A DNA stretch of 5,169 nucleotides. Source: Candidatus Altimarinota bacterium (GTDB lineage: Bacteria > Patescibacteriota > Gracilibacteria > BD1-5 > UBA6164). The translations under genes and the position numbers were made by a program. The DNA lies in NCBI GenBank assembly GCA_027062145.1, contig JAMOTX010000076.1, positions 1-5,169 on the forward strand. Reading direction: 5' to 3'. The notes beneath the pieces were generated by a model. That model was not told the DNA's origin. It searched no databases and worked only from the letters and a program-made list of their open reading frames with translations. Shown here one piece after another: positions 1 through 4,721 of the stretch (its first letter is position 1; each line of letters begins with the position of its first letter).

Positions 1-36
1 CCTTTTCTTTGATTAATCAGAGAAAAGGATTTTTTT
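1..36 (+). terminator. Intrinsic terminator (or attenuator) upstream of rplJ
   Basis: CCTTTTCT (1-8) pairs perfectly with AGAAAAGG (21-28). The stem continues inward through a T-G wobble, T-A, G-C and A-T to a TTAA loop at 13-16, giving about 12 bp, and six or more T follow. It most simply ends the gene to the left, which in many bacteria is rplA or rplK. Because it sits 40 nt before rplJ it could also be an attenuator in an L10 leader. The window edge hides the upstream side, so the two cannot be separated. Confidence 0.8.
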
Positions 37-60
37 AATCTAGAAAGTATACTTATATAT

Positions 61-66
61 TATAAT
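61..66 (+). promoter_or_regulatory. Candidate -10 box of rplJ
   Basis: A perfect TATAAT lies between the upstream terminator and rplJ, ending 10 nt before the ATG. A start about 7 nt after the hexamer would give a 5' leader of only a few nucleotides. No convincing -35 box lies 16-18 nt upstream. The surroundings are very AT-rich, so a chance match is possible. Confidence 0.4.
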
Positions 67-76
67 AAATAATAAC

Positions 77-646
77 ATGGCTGTTTCAAGAGAACAAAAA
101 GCTGCAATACTAGAAGAATTAGTAGCTAAATTTAAAGAAGCTAAATCTATTGGTTTTGCTACAACAAGTACAATGACTGTATCAGAATTTTCTGATTTAA
201 GATGAAATTTAAGAGAAGTTAATGCTACATATAACTTAGCTAAAAAAACTCTTATTAGAAAAGCTATAAAAGAAGCTATAAATATTGATATCGACTTATC
301 AACTTTAGAAGGTCAAATTGGTGCTGTATGTTCAAATGAAGATGCTGTTGCTGGTCTTGGTAAAGTAAATGACTTAGTAAAATCAAGTAAAGGTGAAAAA
401 ATTACTTGGGCTTCATGTATTTTCGAATGAGAATTAAAAACATTAGAAGAAACAAAAATTATTGCTGGTATGCCTTCAAGAGAAACTTTACTATCAAGAA
501 TGGTTGGTTCACTTATGTCTCCTCTTTCTGGAATGGCAAGATTTCTTGATGCTGCTGCTAAAGAAGTTGAAACTCAAGGAAAAGAAAATCTTTCTCAAAT
601 TGAAGTTAAAAAAGAAGAAACTACTGAGGAAAAAACAGAAGCATAA
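77..646 (+). CDS. rplJ: Large ribosomal subunit protein uL10
   Basis: Encodes L10 (189 aa), the base of the ribosomal stalk. It binds 23S rRNA through its N-terminal domain and carries L7/L12 dimers on its C-terminal helix. The N-terminus (MAVSREQKAAILEEL) and the DLRGNLRE segment near residues 40-46 followed by LAKKTLIRKA (54-63) match the family. GMPSRETLLSRMVGSLMSPL (131-150) matches the typical 'LPSREELLAKLLGSLQAP' block. The protein is longer than the usual ~165-175 aa because of a Lys/Glu-rich tail after residue 165. Two glycines (43 and 118) are encoded by TGA while Trp111 uses TGG, so a standard-code reading would split the gene. The ATG at 77 is the only start that keeps the conserved N-terminus. 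There is no Shine-Dalgarno sequence upstream. rplL follows after a 189-nt structured gap. Confidence 0.95.
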
Positions 647-660
647 TTATAAAAATTGAT

Positions 661-780
661 GTTTAGTATATTGATTCCCTACATGGGAGTCAGTAACTAA
701 CTATTAATTTTAGTTAGACAGTTCGTTGTAGAACTTGATTTAGTATCTTTATAGATAACTAAATCTAAAAGATATTAAAC
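661..780 (+). ncRNA. Candidate structured RNA element between rplJ and rplL
   Basis: Hand folding gives an outer helix GTTTAGTAT (661-669) with ATATTAAAC (772-780), 9 bp with one G-U. It encloses four hairpins: 673-691 (GATTCCC/GGGAGTC, 7 bp, one G-U, loop TACAT); 697-717 (CTAACTA/TAGTTAG, 7 bp, 7-nt loop); 720-735 (AGTTC/GAACT); and 737-765 (12 bp with one bulged A, loop TTAT). There is no ORF of note and no T-tract, so it is not a simple terminator. It may be a cis-regulatory leader of rplL, an RNase processing element, or a separate small RNA. The L10/L7-L12 complex is known to bind rplJ leaders in other bacteria, but I do not recognise the known L10 leader here. The fold rests on helices seen by eye, without covariation. 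Confidence 0.5.
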
Positions 781-793
781 TAAATTTCTACAA
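726..793 (+). promoter_or_regulatory. Competing long-range helix, possible RNA switch before rplL
   Basis: TTGTAGAA (726-733) is exactly complementary to TTCTACAA (786-793). This 8-bp helix cannot coexist with hairpin 720-735, and it traps the 3' strand of the outer helix (772-780). It would therefore give a second, mutually exclusive conformation. Whether either fold forms in the cell is inference. Confidence 0.3.
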
Positions 794-818
794 TGAAAAT
801 TTAAATATATTTTATTAT

Positions 819-824
819 TATAAC
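819..824 (+). promoter_or_regulatory. Candidate -10 box of rplL
   Basis: TATAAC ends 11 nt before the rplL ATG, the same geometry as the TATAAT before rplJ. An internal promoter would fit the need for several L7/L12 copies per L10. No -35 box is visible and the context is AT-rich. Confidence 0.25.
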
Positions 825-835
825 TATTTGAAAAA

Positions 836-1204
836 ATGGCTGAATTATGTAAAAATGCTAACTCTATTATGGATTTAGTTAAAGAATTATCTATCGTTGA
901 ATTAAACGATCTTGTTACTGCTATGGAAGAAGAATTTGGTGTTTCTGCTGCTGCTCCTGTTATGGTTGCTGCTGCTGGTGGTGAAGAAGAAGGTTCTTCA
1001 ACTTTTGATGTTGTATTAACTTCTGCTGGTGCTTCTAAAATTGGTGTTATAAAAGTAATTAGAGAAATTACTGGACTAGGATTAAAAGAAGCTAAAGGTA
1101 TTGCTGATAACGGTGGTGCAATTAAAGAAGGTGCTGATAAAGCTGAAGCTGAAGAAATTAAAGCTAAATTAGTTGGTGCAGGTGCTGAAGTTGAATTAAA
1201 ATAA
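836..1204 (+). CDS. rplL: Large ribosomal subunit protein bL12 (L7/L12)
   Basis: Encodes L7/L12 (122 aa, normal family length), the mobile stalk protein that recruits and stimulates translational GTPases. It has an N-terminal dimerisation/L10-binding region (MDLVKELSIVELNDLVTAME, about residues 12-31), an Ala/Gly-rich hinge (about 36-55), and the globular C-terminal domain starting at FDVVL (57-61). The conserved factor-binding segment IKVIREITGLGLKEAK is at residues 72-87. The segment after it (GIADNGG) differs from the common D-L-V form. All 14 or so glycines use GGN and none use TGA, unlike most neighbouring genes, consistent with avoidance of the reassigned codon in a highly expressed gene. 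The ATG has A-rich sequence before it and no Shine-Dalgarno. Confidence 0.97.
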   Translation: MAELCKNANSIMDLVKELSIVELNDLVTAMEEEFGVSAAAPVMVAAAGGEEEGSSTFDVVLTSAGASKIGVIKVIREITGLGLKEAKGIADNGGAIKEGADKAEAEEIKAKLVGAGAEVELK

Positions 1205-1218
1205 TTTTAACTTAGAAT
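1191..1218 (+). promoter_or_regulatory. Weak candidate promoter for tRNA-Gln
   Basis: TTGAAT (1191-1196) and TAGAAT (1213-1218) are 16 nt apart at the end of rplL, placing a start near 1225, about 30 nt before the tRNA. It would start inside the terminator hairpin. Read-through from rplL with processing is an equally good explanation. Confidence 0.25.
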
Positions 1219-1253
1219 AAAAACTGAATATTAATTTATTCAGTTTTTATTTT
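1216..1253 (+). terminator. rplL terminator-like hairpin
   Basis: ATAAAAACTGAAT (1217-1229) pairs perfectly with ATTCAGTTTTTAT (1238-1250), extended by one A-T pair, with an 8-nt loop. The T-run lies within and just after the 3' arm. It ends only about 3 nt before the tRNA-Gln 5' end, so it may be leaky or act in processing the rplL-tRNA transcript. Confidence 0.7.
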
Positions 1254-1255
1254 GC

Positions 1256-1329
1256 TCTGAGTTCGCCAAGTGGTAAGGCCGAGGACTCTGAATCCTCCAT
1301 CATAGGTTCGAATCCTATACTCAGAACCA
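1256..1329 (+). tRNA. tRNA-Gln (anticodon CUG)
   Basis: A complete cloverleaf. The acceptor TCTGAGT (1256-1262) pairs with ACTCAGA (1319-1325), followed by discriminator A and an encoded CCA (1327-1329). The D-arm GCC-AAGTGGTAA-GGC, anticodon stem GAGGA/TCCTC (1281-1285/1293-1297) and T-arm ATAGG-TTCGAAT-CCTAT are all intact. The loop CTCTGAA gives anticodon CTG (1288-1290), reading CAG. The U1-A72 first pair is a known glutamine identity feature in E. coli tRNA-Gln. The T-loop has the UUCGA motif that TruB, encoded at the right edge, modifies. Confidence 0.95.
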
Positions 1330-1341
1330 TTAAAAAAAGTC

Positions 1342-1376
1342 AAAAAAGTTAGATAAAAATTATCTAACTTTTTTTT
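1342..1376 (+). terminator. Terminator after tRNA-Gln
   Basis: AAAAAAGTTAGATAA (1342-1356) pairs perfectly with TTATCTAACTTTTTT (1360-1374) around an AAA loop, and more T follows. It ends the rplL/tRNA-Gln transcript before the aspartokinase promoter. Confidence 0.85.
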
Positions 1377-1385
1377 ATTTTATGT

Positions 1386-1427
1386 TTGACAAAATGTTAA
1401 AATAATTCATAATTATAAAAATATAAT
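1386..1427 (+). promoter_or_regulatory. Aspartokinase promoter
   Basis: A consensus TTGACA (1386-1391) is followed after 16 nt by CATAAT (1408-1413), predicting a start near 1420 and a leader of about 22 nt. A perfect TATAAT at 1422-1427 is too far (30 nt) from this -35 box, but alone could give a leader of about 8 nt. No Shine-Dalgarno sequence precedes the ATG in either case. Confidence 0.5.
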
Positions 1428-1441
1428 GTAAGTTTATAGTT

Positions 1442-2917
1442 ATGAATACAAAATTAAAAATTAAAAAATGGGGTTGAGAAAATGCTTCTGAATTAATTAA
1501 AAGTCCTAATAATATTTTAGATGATTTTAAAAAATGAATTAAACAAGCAGTGGTTGTTTCAGCTATAAGAAAACCTAAATATAACACTACTGATAATTTA
1601 ATAATTCTTTGAAAACTGTTATGAGAAAAAGTTATTAATTATGAAAAAGCTAAAGCTAAATTAGAAGAAATAAGAGATTTTCATATATCTTTAGCAAAAG
1701 AAAAAAATATAAATAATTTTAGTGAAATAAAAGAATTTATTGAAAAAAGATTTTATGAATTTTTAATGAAAATAACTTATAATATTTCTTCTCACGATTG
1801 AATAAATCCAAATAAAAATAATGATTATTTAATACAATGAATTGATAAAAAAATATCTATTTTATGATTATGAGAAATAATTTCAGCAGAGATTCAAAGC
1901 TTAATAATAAACAACTTATGAATAAATTGATTAAATGCTGAAACTGTTAATTTGAACAGTATAAGTGAAAAAATCACAAGCATAGATGATGAAAATACAA
2001 TATTTAAAAAATTATCAGAAGATATTTCAACTAAAATTATTTCAATAATAGAAAATTGAAATATTGCAATAATTCCTTGATATATACCATGATTTGAAAA
2101 TGGTATAGAAAATACAATATGAAGATGATATAGTGATGCAACAGCTTCAATGACAGCTGTGTGACTATCAAAAGACTATGATGTTACATTAGAAATACAA
2201 AAATCTGTAGAATGAATGTTAAGTGCTGATCCTAGGATAGTAACATCAAAAACTAAATTAATAGAAGAAATAGATTACCTTACTGCAAAAGAAATAACTT
2301 GAGTAAGATGAGCTCAAGCAAAATTATTACATTCACAAGTATTAAGAAAAGAATTACAAAATTCATGAATCAAAGTACATTTATTTGATCCATTTAAAAA
2401 TACTAAATGAACAATTATAAGTAAAAATAAATCTCAAACCTCTAATTGAGTAGAATATATTTGATGAAGAAATAATATAACTGTATTTTCAGTAAGTTCA
2501 TGAAATATGAATAGTAAATGAATACTCTCAGAAATATCATTAATAGCAAATGAATATGCATCTATAGATATAGTATCAACATCTGAAACAGAAATAAGCT
2601 TTACTATTGATTGAGATTTAACTGATAAACAGCTTTCAGAACTATCTAATAAAATTAGAAAAAGCTTAGATATAAATGAAGATTGATACGAAAATTTTGT
2701 AAAATATAATAAAAATAAGGCACTCGTTTTTTGTATTGGTCAAAATTTATCTAATAATTTATGATCATTATGAAAAGCAGCTACTACCCTATCTAAATGA
2801 TGAATTAATATAGAAATGGTTTCGCAATGAACAATGGAAAGAGCTATTATATTTTGAATAAAATGAAATGATTTGAATAAAGCAATTAATTTATTACATG
2901 AAGAATTTATAAAATAA
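1442..2917 (+). CDS. Aspartokinase with C-terminal ACT domains (UGA-rich)
   Basis: Aspartate kinase (EC 2.7.2.4) phosphorylates L-aspartate with ATP, the first step toward Lys/DAP, Thr and Met. Read with TGA=Gly it is 491 aa. The N-terminal kinase domain has KWGG (9-12, equivalent to KFGGTS, though the Thr-Ser is replaced by Glu-Asn), VVVSA (37-41), NTTDNL (48-53), IPGYIPGFENG (211-221), GRGYSD (227-232, the nucleotide/aspartate-binding GRGGSD) and LLHS (295-298). Two ACT-like regions follow, at about 350-410 and 427-491; the second contains GGINIEMVSQGTMERAIIF (453-471, matching the family's gINI-mISQG-sE). It is longer than typical monofunctional enzymes (about 400-460 aa), and no homoserine dehydrogenase domain is fused. 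About 35 of 38 glycines are TGA, so a standard reading sees no gene. No other gene of the pathway is in the window. The altered GGTS motif leaves activity uncertain. Paralogue type (lysC/thrA/metL) cannot be assigned. Confidence 0.92.
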
Positions 2918-2944
2918 AAAACTATCATTAATGTTAGTTTTTTT
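2916..2944 (+). terminator. Aspartokinase terminator
   Basis: AAAAAACTA (2916-2924) pairs with TAGTTTTTT (2935 onward) around a partly self-complementary CATTAATG core, and the T-run ends at 2944. It overlaps the stop codon of the aspartokinase. Confidence 0.75.
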
Positions 2945-2953
2945 ATTACATTG

Positions 2954-3038
2954 TTTTTATATTAAATATTTTTTCACATAAAAAAGCTGGCCAAGAGTGC
3001 AATCTCGGCCAGCTTAGTGCATTATTTTTGAAATGGTG
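2954..3038. repeat. 85-bp direct repeat, copy 1
   Basis: Identical to 4458-4542 except T2979 versus A4483. It contains a GC-rich hairpin AAGCTGGCC (2984-2992) / GGCCAGCTT (3007-3015) with an inner GAG/CTC pairing. On the minus strand this is followed by a T-run, so it has terminator form. The right end TGGTG is the complement of the last nucleotides of tRNA-Lys in copy 2, but no tRNA is adjacent here. A short 77-nt stretch without recognisable genes follows. Confidence 0.95.
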
Positions 3039-3115
3039 CCATTCAAGATAGCAGCCAGATTTTCTTAAATTATAGGTTTGTGAGAGATAAGCTAGGAAGA
3101 GCTAAAAATAGGAAA

Positions 3116-3150
3116 GAAAAAAGTCAGCTCATAGTATAATATGAGCTGAC
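3116..3150 (-). terminator. Terminator of the membrane-anchored hypothetical gene
   Basis: GTCAGCTCATA (3123-3133) pairs perfectly with TATGAGCTGAC (3140-3150) around a 6-nt loop. The A-run at 3117-3122 becomes a U-run on the minus strand. It lies 23 nt beyond the stop codon of the gene ending at 3173. Confidence 0.85.
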
Positions 3151-3172
3151 AGTAATAATATAATAAATATAT

Positions 3173-3991
3173 CTATTTTTTAAAAATAATATTATCTATA
3201 TATTCTTTGATTTGATAATCAATTTCTACTTTTGTATTAAAATCACTTAAATCATTAACATCTAATAATATAATATAATGTAATTTAGCTATAGTTTTTT
3301 CATCTAAATTTTTATTTTTTATTATTTGATTTCATAATCAATAAAGAATTTTTAATTTATTATTACTGAAATCTTCTCAAATTTGATTTATAGTATTAAT
3401 AAGAATTTCTTTTTCATCTAAATTTAATAGTCAACTTTTATCTATATATAGATTATTAATTTGTTCTTTATTATTTAAAAAATATTTTTTATCAAAATAT
3501 GAAATAAATTTAAAAAATGAAATATCAAAATATTCATTTAATAATATTTTATTAGAACTAATTATATCAGATATATAATATTCAGTTCACTCAAAATACC
3601 ATTTTTTAGTTTTTATATTATAGTTTAAATTCAATAGACTACATTCTCAACTTCATCATCATCAACCATAACATATTGGTAATTTAATGATATTTTGCTT
3701 AACATAAACAACATCTATCGCACATGAATCTTTAATATATTCTAAAAGTTTTTTTTCTTCTCAATTTTCTATTATATTAGTAATTCCATTATAACATACT
3801 ACATGAGATGGAGTATAACTATTGGTGATTTTAATTCAATTTTTTAATATTAGTTCTTGATATCAATTATTTTTAATAATTTTTAATACATTAAAAGAAT
3901 CTTTAGATATAAATATGTAATTTCAATATATTTTATATCATGTAAAAATTATTAATAACAATACTAAAAATATAATTAATTTATTTTTCAT
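3173..3991 (-). CDS. Membrane-anchored protein of unknown function
   Basis: Visible only with TGA=Gly: an uninterrupted 272-aa frame from ATG (3991-3989) to TAG (3175-3173). I do not recognise a family. The N-terminus KNKLIIFLVLLLIIFTGYKI is a Lys-flanked hydrophobic segment (about residues 4-18), a signal anchor or uncleaved signal peptide, so the rest is probably extracytoplasmic. Four cysteines (66, 90, 107, 117) sit in the first half. Cys107 and Cys117 flank a run of five glycines plus SG (109-115), so disulfides or a flexible loop are possible. The C-terminal half is Lys/Asn/Ile/Asp-rich and probably helical. About 15 of 17 glycines are TGA, including four TGA codons in a row (3653-3664). 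Base composition is extremely AT-rich, host-like by comparison with the aspartokinase. It has its own terminator and no Shine-Dalgarno. It sits between the two copies of the 85-bp repeat. Confidence 0.75.
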
Positions 3992-4010
3992 TTACTTATT
4001 TTATTATTAG

Positions 4011-4036
4011 TAAAAGAGTAGGTAAAAACCTACTCT
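4011..4036 (-). terminator. Terminator of the glycosidase remnant
   Basis: AGAGTAGGT (4015-4023) pairs perfectly with ACCTACTCT (4028-4036) around an AAAA loop, 11 nt past the stop codon at 4047. On the minus strand only a short U-run (TTTT) follows, so strength is uncertain. It separates this gene from the one starting at 3991. Confidence 0.6.
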
Positions 4037-4046
4037 AATTAAAGCA

Positions 4047-4460
4047 TTACTTATGAGTATAAGTTTTAAATACCATAGGTATACTTCTCTTATCTGGATA
4101 ACTACTATTAGAAGATATTCCATATACTTCTAATCCTTTTCTATCCATCATTTGAGTTGAGCCTCCACCATCAAACATAACTATATTTTGATCAATAGCA
4201 CCCCACTTTTTTAATTCAGTAATCATATAAAGTTGTGTAACCTTTTTCTGAGAAACCATAATAACTAATAAAGGATATCCTCCATTGCTATAACTTCCAG
4301 TTGGAGCAATAAAAGTTCTGCTAGCATTGCTATACATACCTTTATCCATTATAAATGGATTTCCTCCAACAATCACTTTTTCGTTTAATCCATCATATTG
4401 ATTTTTATTATAATGAAGTAATATTAAATCTATATTAAATTTTAAGCATGAAATTATTTT
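4047..4460 (-). pseudogene. Phosphodiester glycosidase (NAGPA-type) C-terminal remnant
   Basis: The frame holds the C-terminal half of a phosphodiester glycosidase/NAGPA domain (family: exopolysaccharide-associated or N-acetylglucosamine-1-phosphodiester glycosidase-like, usually secreted). Numbered from a GTG at 4376, it has IVGGNPFIMDKG (2-13), SRTFIAPTG (19-27), YPLLVIMV (34-41), a segment ending KKWGA (56-60), and the signature MFDGGGSTQMM (67-77). The frame stays open upstream to 4460 and then meets a stop inside repeat copy 2. There is no ATG, no signal peptide and no N-terminal domain half, so the gene is truncated where the repeat begins. None of its 13 glycines is TGA, against 15 of 17 in the gene next door, and one sampled line is about 35% G+C versus about 8% for a line of the neighbour. 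This suggests acquisition from a standard-code organism. A short 109-aa product from the GTG is possible but unlikely to be active. Confidence 0.75.
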
Positions 4461-4542
4461 TTATATTAAATATTTTTTCACAAAAAAAAGCTGGCCAAGA
4501 GTGCAATCTCGGCCAGCTTAGTGCATTATTTTTGAAATGGTG
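4458..4542. repeat. 85-bp direct repeat, copy 2, tRNA-Lys terminator
   Basis: Second copy of the 2954-3038 repeat (84/85 identical). On the minus strand it begins with the last 5 nt of tRNA-Lys and carries that tRNA's intrinsic terminator: AAGCTGGCC/GGCCAGCTT (4488-4496 and 4511-4519) followed by a run of T. Its far edge coincides with the break in the glycosidase frame at 4460. This copy is probably the original one, because it has an obvious job here. Confidence 0.95.
4481..4519 (-). terminator. tRNA-Lys terminator within repeat copy 2
   Basis: A 9-bp GC-rich stem around a loop with an inner GAG/CTC pairing, followed by T8 on the minus strand, 18 nt after the tRNA 3' CCA. The equivalent hairpin in copy 1 has a T6 run. 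Confidence 0.85.
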
Positions 4543-4613
4543 GGACATCCGGGGCTCGAACCCAGGACCTTATCCTTAAAAGGGATCTGCTCTACCAACT
4601 GAGCTAATATCCC
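4538..4613 (-). tRNA. tRNA-Lys (anticodon UUU)
   Basis: The minus strand reads acceptor GGGATAT (4613-4607) pairing with ATGTCCC (4548-4542, one U-G), discriminator A and encoded CCA (4540-4538). The D-arm is GCTCAGTTGGTAGAGC and the T-arm is CTGGG-TTCGAGC-CCCGG. The anticodon loop CTTTTAA gives anticodon TTT (4580-4578). The anticodon stem is GATCC/GGATA, leaving the outermost pair (27-43) as a G-A mismatch. All other features are intact, so it should be functional. Confidence 0.94.
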
Positions 4614-4635
4614 ATTTCTTCTTTAGTGCTCAAGC

Positions 4636-4664
4636 ATTGTATAAAAAAAAATACTATTTGCAAA
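4636..4664 (-). promoter_or_regulatory. tRNA-Lys promoter
   Basis: On the minus strand a -35-like TTGCAA (4663-4658, or TTTGCA one base earlier) is followed after 16-17 nt by TACAAT (4641-4636). The predicted start near 4629 gives a precursor leader of about 16 nt before the tRNA 5' end. truB upstream has its own terminator, so the tRNA needs its own promoter. Confidence 0.6.
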
Positions 4665-4683
4665 CTTTTTTTTTACTTTTTTT

Positions 4684-4720
4684 AAAAAAAATATTAATTC
4701 CCTATATTAAGGAATTAATA
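4684..4720 (-). terminator. truB terminator
   Basis: TATTAATTCC (4692-4701) pairs perfectly with GGAATTAATA (4711-4720). The A8 run at 4684-4691 becomes a U8 run on the minus strand. It starts 2 nt after the truB stop codon. Confidence 0.85.
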
Positions 4721-4721
4721 C

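Noticed and set aside
462..659. 65-aa Leu/Lys-rich frame on the plus strand
   Set aside because: It lies in another frame inside rplJ, whose own frame matches L10 throughout; low-complexity composition is typical of a shadow.
661..780. 5S rRNA or tRNA with long variable arm
   Set aside because: Length and closing helix are suggestive, but four hairpins, no 5S consensus, and no T-loop UUCRA motif rule both out.
793..804. Tiny ORF (ATG, two codons, TAA) before rplL as a leader peptide
   Set aside because: Only three residues, no regulatory codon pattern, and expected by chance in AT-rich sequence.
1375..1587. 70-aa minus-strand frame
   Set aside because: Overlaps the terminator, promoter and start of the aspartokinase antisense; no family resemblance.
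1442..2917. Aspartokinase as a decayed pseudogene full of stops
   Set aside because: All internal stops are TGA, none TAA or TAG, and they fall on glycine sites, so the frame is intact under code 25.
2740..2928. 62-aa minus-strand frame
   Set aside because: Antisense to the conserved ACT-domain end of the aspartokinase, which is clearly real under code 25.
3039..3115. Remnant of a tRNA next to repeat copy 1
   Set aside because: After the shared TGGTG no acceptor complement, T-loop motif or anticodon arm can be found on the minus strand.
2954..4542. CRISPR array or insertion sequence
   Set aside because: Only two copies 1.5 kb apart, no spacers, no transposase, and no terminal inverted repeats bounding the segment.
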